Positions 18,430 through 27,365 of a stretch of 64,000 nucleotides of DNA are shown here, piece by piece (the stretch's first letter is position 1; each line of letters begins with the position of its first letter). A program made the position numbers and the translations under genes. The notes below the pieces were generated by a model. That model searched no databases and was not told the DNA's origin. It was given only the letters and a program-made list of their open reading frames with translations. The stretch is from Kitasatospora cineracea. GTDB taxonomy: Bacteria; Actinomycetota; Actinomycetes; Streptomycetales; Streptomycetaceae. The stretch is taken from assembly GCF_003751605.1 (NCBI RefSeq), contig NZ_RJVJ01000001.1:1426001-1490000 (forward strand), read 5' to 3'.

Positions 18430-18474
18430 GGGCCCCACCCCCGTCCCGAGCCGTATCCGGCCGGGAAGACTTCC

Positions 18475-20256
18475 TCACTTGTGCCGGCGGCGGAACAGGG
18501 CCGGCATGGTGGGCGCCGTGATGAAACCCTCCGCGCGGGCCGAGGCGATGCCGATCCGGGGAATCTCGCCGCTCTTCTCGAAGAGCAGATAACGCGGTTC
18601 CCAGATCGGCCGGTATTTCGCGTTCGCCCGGTAGAGCGACTCGATCTGCCACCAACGCGAGAAGAAACCGAGCACCGAACGCCACAGCCGCAGCACCGGG
18701 CCCGCACCCAGCTTCGAGCCGCGCTCGAAAACCGAGCGGAACATCGCGAAGTTCAACGAGACCCGTTCCAGTTCGACCTCCTTCGCCCGCTGCAGGAGTT
18801 CGATCACCATGAACTCCATCAGGCCGTTCTCGCTGTCCCGGTCGCGCCGCATCAGGTCCAGCGACAGGCCGTGCCCGCCCCACGGCACGAAGCTCAGCAG
18901 CGCCCGCAGCTCGCCGTCCCCGTCGAAGCACTCCAGCATCACGCAGCGCCCGTCGCCCGCGTCGCCGAGCCGGCCCAGCGCCATCGAGAAGCCCCGCTCG
19001 GTCGCCCCGTCCCGCCAGTGGTCGGCCTTGGCCACCAGCTCGGCCATCTCGCACTCGGGGATGTCCCCGTGCCGGCGGATCCGCACCGTGTACCCGGCCC
19101 GCTTGACCCGGTTGTACGCCTGCCGGACCACCCGCATCGCCCGGCCGTCCAGCGAGAACTCGTCCAGCTCGACGATCGCCTCGTCGCCCAGCTCCAGCGC
19201 GTCCAGGCCGTGCCGGGCGTAGATCACCCCGGCCTCCTCGGAGGCACCCATCACGGCCGGCACCCAGGCGTGCTCGCGGGCCTCCGCCAGCCAGGCGTCG
19301 ATCGCCCCCGGCCAGGCCTCCGGGTCGCCGATCGGATCGCCGGAGGCCAGCGTGACGCCGCCGACCACCCGGTAGGCGATCGCCGCCTTCCCCGACGGCG
19401 AGAACACCACCGCCTTGTCCCGGCGCAGCGCGAAGTACCCCAGCGAGTCCCGCTCGCCCTGCTTCTCCAGCAGCTCGCGCAGCCGGCTCTGCTCCTCGTC
19501 GCTCTGCAGCTCCTCACCCCGCGGCGAGCGGAACGCCACGTACAGCACGAACAGGAACAGCACCGCGCTCATCGCGTTGATCGCCGCGTTCACCCAGGTC
19601 GGCACCGAGACCACGTCGAGGACCCGCTCCGAGGGGTTCAGCGTGATCATCCGGTGCACCGCGTAGCTGAACCGGGTGCCGAAGCCCGCGCCGGCGACCT
19701 CGTTGGTCAGCTGCACCAGCACCGAGCCGATCAGCCCGCCCAGCAGCAGCCCGCCGACCGCGGCGGCGGCCGCGGTCTTCGGGTTGGAGCGGTCGCCCTT
19801 GGAGGTGAACTCCTTGCGGGAGACCAGCAGCGCCACCAGGAACAGCCCGGTCAGCACGATCGAGAAGTAGTTCCAGGGGTGGTCCCGGTAGCGGTCGCCC
19901 CAGGCCATCCAGGCCAGGTAGCCGAGGAACGTCAGCCCGGCCAGGCCGGTGTTGAAGATCCACGCCGCCCGCTTGCGGCGGCGCATCGCCACCGCCAGGA
20001 ACAGCGCCAGCACCACCGCAGTCAGGCCCGCGGTCATCAGGTAGGGGGTGAAGAACTCCCCCTCGTTGTGCCGTTGGACCTGGTCCCGGAACGGCACCGA
20101 CAGCACCGCCACCAGGTTGAGCAGGGCCATCAGCCGCAGGTACCAGACGGTCGACGCGGCGGCTCGCGGGCGCCACCGTGCCAGCGGACCCGGGCCCTCG
20201 CCGCTCGTGGGGGACACGGCTGAGGAAGCCGTCTTCACAGTGGACACAGCAACCAT
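18475..20256 (-). CDS. Phosphatidylglycerol lysyltransferase-like protein (MprF C-terminal type)
   Basis: 593 residues. Six or so N-terminal hydrophobic helices (~30-255) are followed by a soluble tandem GNAT-fold domain (~280-593, DUF2156/LPG_synthase_C type) with GYFALRRDKAVVFSPSG, AIAYRVVGGVTLASGDP and RVSLNFAMFRSVFERG. Relatives use aminoacyl-tRNA to add lysine or another amino acid to phosphatidylglycerol, lowering surface charge and protecting against cationic peptides. The lysyl-tRNA-synthetase domain of LysX proteins is absent. ATG 20256 is chosen; the ribosome site is poor and GTG 20247 is an alternative. Divergent from the two-component operon. Confidence 0.82.
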   Translation of the reverse strand: MVAVSTVKTASSAVSPTSGEGPGPLARWRPRAAASTVWYLRLMALLNLVAVLSVPFRDQVQRHNEGEFFTPYLMTAGLTAVVLALFLAVAMRRRKRAAWIFNTGLAGLTFLGYLAWMAWGDRYRDHPWNYFSIVLTGLFLVALLVSRKEFTSKGDRSNPKTAAAAAVGGLLLGGLIGSVLVQLTNEVAGAGFGTRFSYAVHRMITLNPSERVLDVVSVPTWVNAAINAMSAVLFLFVLYVAFRSPRGEELQSDEEQSRLRELLEKQGERDSLGYFALRRDKAVVFSPSGKAAIAYRVVGGVTLASGDPIGDPEAWPGAIDAWLAEAREHAWVPAVMGASEEAGVIYARHGLDALELGDEAIVELDEFSLDGRAMRVVRQAYNRVKRAGYTVRIRRHGDIPECEMAELVAKADHWRDGATERGFSMALGRLGDAGDGRCVMLECFDGDGELRALLSFVPWGGHGLSLDLMRRDRDSENGLMEFMVIELLQRAKEVELERVSLNFAMFRSVFERGSKLGAGPVLRLWRSVLGFFSRWWQIESLYRANAKYRPIWEPRYLLFEKSGEIPRIGIASARAEGFITAPTMPALFRRRHK

Positions 20257-20348
20257 TCCAGACGATCGATCACGGGGGCGCATCCGCTCGCGGTTCGGCG
20301 CACTCCACCCCGATTTCCATGGTTGCCCAGCCAGGATGAGAATTGCGT

Positions 20349-20390
20349 GAATCCGGTAGCGGATTCCCACCCCCGCCGATCGGCGGGGGT
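20349..20390. promoter_or_regulatory. Two adjacent palindromes in the divergent promoter region
   Basis: GAATCC-N6-GGATTC (20349-20366) lies immediately beside a 22-bp perfect palindrome (20369-20390, centre CCGATCGG). Both are ~50-90 bp upstream of the response-regulator start. Likely operator sites, perhaps for the adjacent response regulator. Confidence 0.5.
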
Positions 20391-20441
20391 CGCGGACCGC
20401 CCGGCACCGAACCGCCACCAGCGGGAGAGACAGGGAGAGAC

Positions 20442-21110
20442 ATGCCGCCGACCCGGGTCCTGATCGTGGACGACGAGGTGCTGGTCCGTTCCGGACTCGG
20501 CCTGATCGTCGGCACCGCACCCGACCTGGAAGTGGTCGGCGGCTGCTCCGGCGGCCAGGCCGAACAGCTCGCCCGCGAACTCGCCCCCCGGGTCGTCCTG
20601 CTCGACGTCCGGATGCCCGACCTGGACGGCATCAGCGTGCTGCGCCGGCTGCGCGCGCTGCCCGACCCGCCCGCCGTCGCCATGCTCACCACCTTCGACA
20701 CCGACGAGCACATCGGCACCGCGCTGCGGGCCGGCGCCGCCGGGTTCCTGCTCAAGGACACCGCCCCCGAGCAGCTGGTGCACGCCGTCCGGGTGCTCGC
20801 GGCCGGCGGCAGCGTGCTCTCCCCGACCGTCGCCCGCACCGTGATCAGCGGCTACGTCGAGGGCGGCGGACCCGACACCGCGGCCGCCGGCCTCACCGGC
20901 CGGCTCACCGGCCGCGAGCTCGACGTCCTGGCGCTGCTCGGCGAGGGCCTGTCCAACGCCGAGATAGCCGACCGGCTGTTCCTCGGCACCGGCACCGTCA
21001 AGGACCACATCAGCGCCATCCTGGCCAAGCTCGGCGCCGCCAACCGCGTCCAGGCCGCCGTCATCGCCCACCGCGCCGGACTGGTCCGCGACCGGCAGGA
21101 CGGGGAGTGA
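20442..21110 (+). CDS. NarL/LuxR-family response regulator
   Basis: 222-residue two-component regulator. The receiver domain (~1-120) has acidic residues in IVDDEVLV, the phospho-acceptor Asp55 in VLLDVRMPDLDG, the switch Thr in MLTTFD and Lys in FLLKDT. The C-terminal LuxR/GerE helix-turn-helix is at ~155-215 (LTGRELDVLALLGEGLSNAEIA, GTVKDHISAILAKLG). The ATG start follows a repeated GGGAGAGACAGGGAGAG. The stop overlaps the histidine-kinase GTG (GTGA), so the pair is co-translated. Targets unknown; the palindromes upstream make autoregulation plausible. Confidence 0.93.
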   Translation: MPPTRVLIVDDEVLVRSGLGLIVGTAPDLEVVGGCSGGQAEQLARELAPRVVLLDVRMPDLDGISVLRRLRALPDPPAVAMLTTFDTDEHIGTALRAGAAGFLLKDTAPEQLVHAVRVLAAGGSVLSPTVARTVISGYVEGGGPDTAAAGLTGRLTGRELDVLALLGEGLSNAEIADRLFLGTGTVKDHISAILAKLGAANRVQAAVIAHRAGLVRDRQDGE

Positions 21111-22321
21111 CCCCCGAGGCCCCCGGCGCCGCCGAGGCCCCCGCGCGCCCCGGAGCCCCCGCCGCGCCCCCCGGGCCGCCCGCCGCCCCGGGCTCCCGGC
21201 TCCGGGCCCTGCTGCGCTCCCCGCGCACCACCCTGCTGGTCCCGGTGCTGCTGGCCGCGATGGACTCCGCCCTGGTCGCCAAGGGCTCCGAGCCCTGGCA
21301 GCTGGCGCTCTCCGCGCTCTCCGTCGCCGTCCTGCTGCTCCGCCGCCGCTTCCCGCTCACGGTGGCCCTGCTCACCCTGCCCGGCGCGTTCTTCAACGAG
21401 ATCTGGCTGGCCCCCCTCACCGCCGTCTACTCGGTCGCCGCCGCCCGCCCCCGGCCCCCCGTCCCGGTCGCCTGCGCCACCGCCTTCGCCCTGGTCGAGT
21501 TCTTCCACTGGCCGTTCGACCCCGGCCTGTTCGCCCTCAGCCGGGACAACGCGCTGTACGCCATCCAGTCGGTGATGCTCGGCGCCGGACCGGCCGCCCT
21601 CGGCATGCTGGTCCGCACCCGCGGCGAACTCGCCGAACGGGTCACCGAACTCACCGCCGGCCGCCAGCGCGAGAGCCGGCTGCTGGCCGAGAAGGTGCTG
21701 GCCGCCGAACGCGCCCGGCTCGCCCGCGAGATGCACGACGTGGTCTCCCACCAGGTCAGCCTGATCTCGATCCAGGCCGGGGCGCTGCAGGTCGCCAGCA
21801 CCGACCCGGCCGCCCGGGACGGCGCCCACACCATCCGCGAGCTCTCCGTCCGCACCCTCGACGAGCTCCGCCAGATGGTCGGCGTGCTGCGCGCCGCGGG
21901 CGTCCCCGGCACCCCGCTCGCCCCGCAGCCCACCCTCGCCGACCTGCCCCGGCTGATCGACGGCAGCGGCCTGGCCGTCACCCGCCGCCTCGACCCGGGC
22001 CGCCGGAACTGGCCCGAGGCCGTCGAACGGGCCGCCTACCGCACCGTCCAGGAGGGCCTCACCAACATCAGCAAGCACGCCCCCGGCGCCCCGGTCACCG
22101 TCCGGGTCACCGCCCGCGGCGGCCGGCTGCACGTCGAGGTCCGCAACGGCCCGCCGCCGCTGCGCCCGGCCGGCGCCGGCCAGGACACCGCCCCGCTGCC
22201 CGGCGGCGGCCACGGCCTGATCGGCCTGCGCGAACGCGCCGCCCTGCTCGGCGGCACCTTCACCGCCGCCCCCACCCCCGACGGCGGCTTCGCCCTGCAC
22301 GCCGTGCTGCCCGCCCCCTGA
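21107..22321 (+). CDS. NarL-type sensor histidine kinase
   Basis: 404-residue membrane kinase, cognate to the overlapping response regulator. A Pro/Ala-rich N-tail (~1-35) leads to four or five hydrophobic helices (~40-180), a HisKA_3 dimerisation helix with phospho-acceptor His210 in AREMHDVVSHQVSLI, and an HATPase_c domain (LTNISKHAPGAPVTV N-box, GHGLIGLRERAALLGG G-box). No extracellular sensor domain is seen, so it probably senses an intramembrane or envelope cue, as many antibiotic-sensing actinobacterial kinases do. GTG start preceded by GACGGGGA. Confidence 0.92.
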   Translation: MTPEAPGAAEAPARPGAPAAPPGPPAAPGSRLRALLRSPRTTLLVPVLLAAMDSALVAKGSEPWQLALSALSVAVLLLRRRFPLTVALLTLPGAFFNEIWLAPLTAVYSVAAARPRPPVPVACATAFALVEFFHWPFDPGLFALSRDNALYAIQSVMLGAGPAALGMLVRTRGELAERVTELTAGRQRESRLLAEKVLAAERARLAREMHDVVSHQVSLISIQAGALQVASTDPAARDGAHTIRELSVRTLDELRQMVGVLRAAGVPGTPLAPQPTLADLPRLIDGSGLAVTRRLDPGRRNWPEAVERAAYRTVQEGLTNISKHAPGAPVTVRVTARGGRLHVEVRNGPPPLRPAGAGQDTAPLPGGGHGLIGLRERAALLGGTFTAAPTPDGGFALHAVLPAP

Positions 22322-22380
22322 GCCGCCCCGGACCGCCACGGGCCGTTCCGGGGCACCGGCTCCGGCTCCGGAGAACGAGA

Positions 22381-22413
22381 AAGCCCCGCAGATCCTGAGG
22401 ATCTGCGGGGCTT
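22381..22413. terminator. Bidirectional terminator between the kinase gene and tRNA-Leu
   Basis: A perfect 15-bp stem (22381-22395 with 22399-22413) has a 3-nt loop. It serves the rightward two-component operon and the leftward tRNA-Leu, which ends 7 bp away. Confidence 0.85.
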
Positions 22414-22419
22414 CGCTGT

Positions 22420-22502
22420 GCGCGAGGGGGGAGTTGAACCCCCACGCCCTTTCGGGCACTGGAACCTGAATCCAGCGCGTCTGCCTATTCCGCCACCCGC
22501 GC
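22420..22502 (-). tRNA. tRNA-Leu (anticodon CAG)
   Basis: 83-nt type II tRNA. The acceptor stem GCGCGGG pairs with CTCGCGC (one G-U). The anticodon arm is CTGGA-TTCAGGT-TCCAG, giving CAG at positions 34-36, which reads CUG, the dominant leucine codon here. A long variable arm (TGCCCGAAAGGGCG) and T-arm GGTTCAACT are present. CCA is not encoded; a terminator hairpin follows. Confidence 0.96.
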
Positions 22503-22855
22503 ATGGGTGTTGTCTTCAGTTGCTTACCGCTTCTTCCGACCTGTCGAGAAGCTTACCGCATCTCTCGGGGTCTTCCGTTCGGCTCCCTCTCGGGCGCCCC
22601 TTCCGACATGGAAAACATTAGCACGCCCCACGCCGTACCTGCGAATCCATTCCGACCGGCCTCCCGGCACGGGTCCGCCCGGCCCGCAACCGGAGGCCGG
22701 GCGAACGAGTGAGCGGGCCGCCCGGCGGGTACCCCTCCGGGCGCGACCTAGGCGGGGAACCGTACGGAAGGGCCGGGCGTGGATACGATCAGTACGGAAG
22801 TACCGCTTTCCAGCCGACGAGCCGGCCCGTCCGACGCCCTGAGAGGGGGTGCCCC
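22503..22855. other. Intergenic region between tRNA-Leu and fhaA
   Basis: About 350 bp containing the divergent promoters of tRNA-Leu (leftward) and the fhaA operon (rightward). Close to the tRNA, GCTTACCGC occurs twice (22522-22530 and 22551-22559), 29 bp apart. An open reading frame continuous with fhaA extends upstream to ~22709 but is repeat-like in composition and has no supported start. No other gene seen. Confidence 0.4.
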
Positions 22856-23728
22856 GTGGGAGTCCTGAAGAAGTTCGAGCAGCGACTCGAAGGTCTCGTG
22901 AACGGCACCTTCGCCAAGGTGTTCAAGTCCGAGGTCCAACCGGTGGAGATCGCCGGCGCCCTGCAGCGCGAGTGCGACAACAACGCCACCATCTGGAACC
23001 GGGACCGCACGGTCGTCCCGAACGACTTCATCGTCGAGCTCAGCCCGCACGACCACGAGCGGCTCAGCCCCTACGCCACCCAGCTCGGCACCGAGCTGGC
23101 CGGGATGGTCCGCGAGTACGCGGAGGCCCAGCGGTACAGCTTCATGGGGCCGCTCCAGGTCGCCCTGGAGAAGGCCGACGACCTGGACACCGGCCTGTAC
23201 CGGGTGCGCAGCCGCACGCTGGCCGCCGAGGAGCCCCAGCGGGCCCCGGCCGCGCCGCCCGCCGCCCAGCCCGGGTACGGCCGCCCGCCGACCCCGCCCG
23301 CGCCCGGCGCCCCCTGGCACCAGGGCGCGGCCCCCGCCGCCCCCTACGGCGCACCGCCGCCGCCCGCCGCCCCGCCCGCGATGCCGTCCGCCCCCCCGGC
23401 GGCCGGGAACGTGCGGCCCTTCCCCGGGGCGGGCCACGGCGGCGCCGGCACCCGGCGCTGGATCGAGGTGAACGGCGCCCGGCACCAGATCAGCCAGAAC
23501 GCGGTGGTGCTGGGCCGCTCCACCGAGGCGGACATCCGGATCGACGACCCCGGAGTGTCCCGCAAGCACGCGGAGATCCGTCCCGGTACGCCCGCGATGG
23601 TCCTGGACCTGGGGTCCACCAACGGCATCGTGGTGGACGGGCAGCACACCCAGCGCGCTACGCTCCGCGACGGCTCCCGGATCGTCCTGGGGTCGACCAC
23701 CATCGTCTACCGACAGGTCGAAGGGTAG
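22856..23728 (+). CDS. fhaA: FhaA: DUF3662 and FHA domain protein
   Basis: 290 residues. The N-terminal DUF3662 domain (~1-120, VGVLKKFEQRLEGLVNGTFAKVFKSEV) is followed by a Pro/Ala/Gly-rich linker (~125-195) and a C-terminal FHA domain (~200-288) with the phosphothreonine-binding residues in VLGRSTEADI, VSRKHAEI and LGSTNGIVVDG. In mycobacteria FhaA binds phosphorylated MviN/pseudokinase and restrains peptidoglycan synthesis; by family and context the same role is inferred. It opens the fhaA-fhaB-pstP-rodA-pbpA-pknB operon. The GTG start follows GAGAGGGGG. Confidence 0.93.
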   Translation: MGVLKKFEQRLEGLVNGTFAKVFKSEVQPVEIAGALQRECDNNATIWNRDRTVVPNDFIVELSPHDHERLSPYATQLGTELAGMVREYAEAQRYSFMGPLQVALEKADDLDTGLYRVRSRTLAAEEPQRAPAAPPAAQPGYGRPPTPPAPGAPWHQGAAPAAPYGAPPPPAAPPAMPSAPPAAGNVRPFPGAGHGGAGTRRWIEVNGARHQISQNAVVLGRSTEADIRIDDPGVSRKHAEIRPGTPAMVLDLGSTNGIVVDGQHTQRATLRDGSRIVLGSTTIVYRQVEG

Positions 23729-23740
23729 AAGCGGGCCGGT

Positions 23741-24265
23741 ATGTCTGATCTGACCCTGACGGTCATGCGGCTGGGCTTCCTCGCCGTCCTCTGGCTGTTC
23801 GTCATCGTCGCGGTGCAGGTGATCCGCAGCGACCTGTTCAACACCAAGGCCGCGGCGCGCACCGCCCAGCGCCCCAGTGCCCCCGCGCCCGCCCAGGCCG
23901 GACCGGGCCGCGCCCCCCAGGGACAGCCCGCCGCCGCCGCGCAGCAGGCGCAGGCCCGGCAGCGCCGCGGCCAGCCCACCCACCTGGTGGTGACCCAGGG
24001 ATCGCTGGCCGGGACGACCGTCGCGCTGCAGGGCCAGACCATCACGTTGGGCCGGGCGCACGACTCCACCATCGTCCTGGACGACGACTACGCGTCCTCC
24101 CGCCATGCCAGGATCTACCCGGATCAGGCTGGGCAGTGGACGGTGGAGGATCTAGGCTCCACCAACGGCACCTATCTGGACCGGCAGCGGCTCACCACGC
24201 CGACGCCGCTCCAGATCGGCGTGCCGATCCGAATCGGCAGGACCGTCATCGAGCTGCGGAAGTAG
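23741..24265 (+). CDS. fhaB: FhaB: membrane-anchored FHA domain protein
   Basis: 174 residues with one N-terminal transmembrane helix (~8-28, LGFLAVLWLFVIVAVQVI), a Gln/Ala/Pro linker and a C-terminal FHA domain (~90-172) with LGRAHDSTIVLDDDYASSRHARI and LGSTNGTYLD. FHA domains bind phosphothreonine, so it is a likely PknB substrate or docking protein at growth or division sites (FipA in mycobacteria). It starts 12 bp after fhaA. Confidence 0.92.
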   Translation: MSDLTLTVMRLGFLAVLWLFVIVAVQVIRSDLFNTKAAARTAQRPSAPAPAQAGPGRAPQGQPAAAAQQAQARQRRGQPTHLVVTQGSLAGTTVALQGQTITLGRAHDSTIVLDDDYASSRHARIYPDQAGQWTVEDLGSTNGTYLDRQRLTTPTPLQIGVPIRIGRTVIELRK

Positions 24266-24310
24266 TCAGCGCATGAGGACCAGCTCCACCCGAAGGAGGG
24301 CCCGGACAGC

Positions 24311-25825
24311 ATGAGTCTCGTGCTGCGCTTCGCCGCCGGCTCGCACAAGGGCCTGATCCGTGAAGGGAACGAGGACTCCGGCTACGCCGGGCCCCGGCTG
24401 CTCGCGGTGGCCGACGGCATGGGCGGGGCGGCGGCCGGCGAGGTCGCCTCCTCGGAGGTCCTCGGCTCGATCGTCCGGCTCGACGAGCCGCACCCCGGCG
24501 CCGACCTGCTGACCCTGCTCAACGAGGCGGTGCAGACCGCCAACGACCGGCTGCGGCAGATGGTCGAGCAGGACCCGCAGCTCGAGGGCATGGGCTGCAC
24601 GCTCACCGCGCTGCTCTGGGACGGCCAGCGGATGGGCCAGGTGCACATCGGCGACTCCCGGGCCTACCTGCTGCGCGACGGCCGGCTCGACCAGATCACC
24701 CAGGACCACACCTGGGTGCAGCGGCTGGTCGACGAGGGCCGGATCACCGCCGAGGAGGCCGAGACCCACCCGCAGCGCTCGCTGCTGATGCGCGCCCTGG
24801 ACGGCCGCGGCCAGGTCGAGCCCGACCTGTCGATCCGCGAGGTCCGGGCCGGCGACCGCTACCTGATCTGCTCCGACGGCCTGTCCGGCCCGGTCAGCCA
24901 CCAGACCCTGGAGGAGACGCTCGGCAGCTACTACGCGCCCGAGCAGACCGTCCAGGAGCTGATCCAGCTGGCGCTGCGCGGCGGCGGCCCGGACAACATC
25001 ACCTGCATCGTCGCCGACGTGATCGACGTCGGCGCCACCGACCCGCTCAGCGGCCAGACCGCCGAGGCCCCGATGGTGGTCGGCGCGGTCGCCGACACCC
25101 AGCCGCACCACTTCAACGACCCGCAGCTGCTGGACACCCCGGCCGGCCGCGCCGCCGGCCTCGGTCGCGGCCAGGCCCCGCAGGGCGCCTTCGGGCCCGC
25201 CCAGGGCTACGAGGGCGCCTACGAGCAGCAGCAGCCCGGCTACGGCGCCCCCGCGGGCGACTTCGGCCCCCCGGCGGGCTACGGCGCCCCGGCGGACGAC
25301 TTCACCCAGGCCGGCTTCCCGGCCGGCGAGGGCGGCTACGGCGCGCCCGGCGAGGAGTTCGACCAGGACGCCCCGGTCGAGCGCCGGAAGAAGAAGCGCG
25401 GCCTGAAGCTCACCCTGATCGGGGTGCTGGTGCTCGCGGTGCTCGGCGCCGGCGGGTTCTTCGCCTGGCAGTGGAGCCAGGACCAGTACTACGTCGGCGT
25501 CCAGGACGGCCACGTCGCGGTCTACCGCGGCCTCGACCAGAACCTGGCCGGCCTCGAGCTCAGCTCGGTCTACCAGCCGTACGCCGACGTCGAACTCAAG
25601 TACCTGCCCGCCTACCAGGCGGACCAGGTCGCCAAGAAGATCCAGGCCGACGGCCTGGCCGACGCCCGGAAGCAGGTCGAGGTGCTGCGCACGCAGGCCG
25701 CCGTCTGCAAGAAGGTCGCCGAGTCCAAGACCGCCCCCCCGGCCGCCGGGGAGGGCACCGCGCCGTCCGCACCGCCGCTGACCGAGCAGGAGCAGCAGCT
25801 CGCCGCGTCCTGCCCGGCCCAGTAG
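24311..25825 (+). CDS. pstP: PstP-like PP2C Ser/Thr protein phosphatase
   Basis: 504-residue membrane phosphatase. The catalytic PPM domain (~1-240) shows the metal-binding motifs GLIREGNEDSG, AVADGMGGAAAGEVAS, HIGDSRAYLLRDG, CSDGLSG and GGGPDNITCIV. A long Gly/Gln/Tyr-rich disordered linker (~270-360), one transmembrane helix (~371-390, LIGVLVLAVLGAGGFFAW) and a ~110-residue extracellular tail follow. It reverses PknB phosphorylation of FHA proteins and cell-wall enzymes. ATG start with GAAGGAGGG. Confidence 0.95.
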   Translation: MSLVLRFAAGSHKGLIREGNEDSGYAGPRLLAVADGMGGAAAGEVASSEVLGSIVRLDEPHPGADLLTLLNEAVQTANDRLRQMVEQDPQLEGMGCTLTALLWDGQRMGQVHIGDSRAYLLRDGRLDQITQDHTWVQRLVDEGRITAEEAETHPQRSLLMRALDGRGQVEPDLSIREVRAGDRYLICSDGLSGPVSHQTLEETLGSYYAPEQTVQELIQLALRGGGPDNITCIVADVIDVGATDPLSGQTAEAPMVVGAVADTQPHHFNDPQLLDTPAGRAAGLGRGQAPQGAFGPAQGYEGAYEQQQPGYGAPAGDFGPPAGYGAPADDFTQAGFPAGEGGYGAPGEEFDQDAPVERRKKKRGLKLTLIGVLVLAVLGAGGFFAWQWSQDQYYVGVQDGHVAVYRGLDQNLAGLELSSVYQPYADVELKYLPAYQADQVAKKIQADGLADARKQVEVLRTQAAVCKKVAESKTAPPAAGEGTAPSAPPLTEQEQQLAASCPAQ

Positions 25826-25859
25826 GGCCGCGGGCGAACCCGGGGGGTTTCACACAGGC

Positions 25860-27365
25860 ATGAGCACCTTCGACGTGAGCGGCGGCCGCACGCCCGCCGC
25901 CGGGCGGCGGCGGGCCGCCGGCCGGACCTCCCCGGACGCCGTGCCGAACCGGCGCAACACCGAGCTGCTGATGCTGGCCTTCGCGGTGGCCATCCCGATG
26001 TTCGGGTACGCCAACGTGGGGCTGGCGATGGACGGCACGCTGCCCGCCAACATCCTGGCCTACGGCCTGGGCCTGGGCGTGCTGGCCGGCGCCGCGCACC
26101 TGGCGGTGCGCCGGTTCGCCCCGTACGCCGACCCGCTGCTGCTGCCGCTGGCGACGCTGCTGAACGGGCTGGGCCTGGTGATGCTCTGGCGGCTCGACAA
26201 GGCCGGCAAGCTGCTGCGCAACAACTTCCCGGCGACCACCAACCAGCTGATGTGGTCGGGCCTGGGCATCGGGCTGTTCGTCGGCGTGATGCTGCTGCTC
26301 AAGGACCACCGGATCCTGCAGCGCTACACCTACATCTCGATGGTGCTGGCGCTGGTGCTGCTGGCCGCGCCGGCCTTCTTCCCGTCCCGGGCCGAGGACT
26401 TCGGCGCGAAGATCTGGATCCGCTTCGGCTCCTTCTCGATCCAGCCCGGCGAGTTCGCCAAGATCATCCTGACCATCTTCTTCGCCGGCTTCCTGATGGT
26501 GAAGAAGGACGCCCTGGCGCTGGCCAGCCGCAAGTTCATGGGCCTGTACCTGCCGCGCGGCCGCGACCTCGGGCCGATCGTGGTGGTCTGGCTGCTGTCG
26601 ATCCTGATCCTGGTGTTCGAGACCGACCTCGGCACCTCCTTCCTGTTCTTCGGCCTGTTCGTGGTGATGCTGTACGTGGCCACCGAGCGGACCAGCTGGA
26701 TCGTCTTCGGTCTGCTGATGTCCTTCGGCGGCGCCGCGGTGGTCGCCACCAGCGAGCGGCACGTGAAGACCCGCATCAACGCCTGGCTGGACCCGATGGC
26801 GGCGTTCGGGCCGCACCCGCCCAAGGAGTCCTCGGAGCAGATCGGCCAGACCCTGATGTCGCTGGGCTCCGGCGGCACCGTCGGCACCGGCCTGGGGCAG
26901 GGCCGCAGCTGGCTGATCCAGTTCGCGGCGAAGAGCGACTTCATCCTCGGCTCGTTCGGCGAGGAGCTGGGCCTGACCGGCCTGATGGCGGTCTTCCTGG
27001 TCTACGGCCTGGTGGTGCAGCGCGGCCTGCGCACCGCGCTGGCGGCCCGCGACCCGTTCGGCAAGCTGCTCGCGGTCGGCCTGAGCTCGGCGTTCGCGCT
27101 CCAGGTGTTCGTGGTCGCGGGCGGGGTCACCGGCCTGATCCCGCTGACCGGCATGACCATGCCGTTCCTGGCCCAGGGCGGTTCCTCGGTGGTGGCCAAC
27201 TGGGCGCTGATCGCCGTCCTGATGAAGATCAGCGACACCGCCCGCCGCCCGGCCGCCGAACCGACCCCCGAGCCGGTCCCGACCATCCCGGAGCCGGCCG
27301 GTCCCGACCGGTACGGGCCGCCCGGGTACGGCACGCCGGACCAGAGCAGGGGAGCGTCCTCGTGA
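25860..27365 (+). CDS. rodA: RodA/FtsW-type SEDS peptidoglycan glycosyltransferase
   Basis: 501-residue polytopic SEDS protein with ~10-12 helices and the family signatures PGEFAKI (catalytic region), FETDLGTSFLFF and GLTGLMAVFLVYGLV. It polymerises lipid II into glycan strands together with the class B PBP encoded immediately downstream (4-nt overlap, GTGA). The N-terminus (~1-35) and C-terminal tail after ~465 are hydrophilic and could be phosphorylated. Position within the pkn operon identifies it with mycobacterial RodA. Confidence 0.94.
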   Translation: MSTFDVSGGRTPAAGRRRAAGRTSPDAVPNRRNTELLMLAFAVAIPMFGYANVGLAMDGTLPANILAYGLGLGVLAGAAHLAVRRFAPYADPLLLPLATLLNGLGLVMLWRLDKAGKLLRNNFPATTNQLMWSGLGIGLFVGVMLLLKDHRILQRYTYISMVLALVLLAAPAFFPSRAEDFGAKIWIRFGSFSIQPGEFAKIILTIFFAGFLMVKKDALALASRKFMGLYLPRGRDLGPIVVVWLLSILILVFETDLGTSFLFFGLFVVMLYVATERTSWIVFGLLMSFGGAAVVATSERHVKTRINAWLDPMAAFGPHPPKESSEQIGQTLMSLGSGGTVGTGLGQGRSWLIQFAAKSDFILGSFGEELGLTGLMAVFLVYGLVVQRGLRTALAARDPFGKLLAVGLSSAFALQVFVVAGGVTGLIPLTGMTMPFLAQGGSSVVANWALIAVLMKISDTARRPAAEPTPEPVPTIPEPAGPDRYGPPGYGTPDQSRGASS

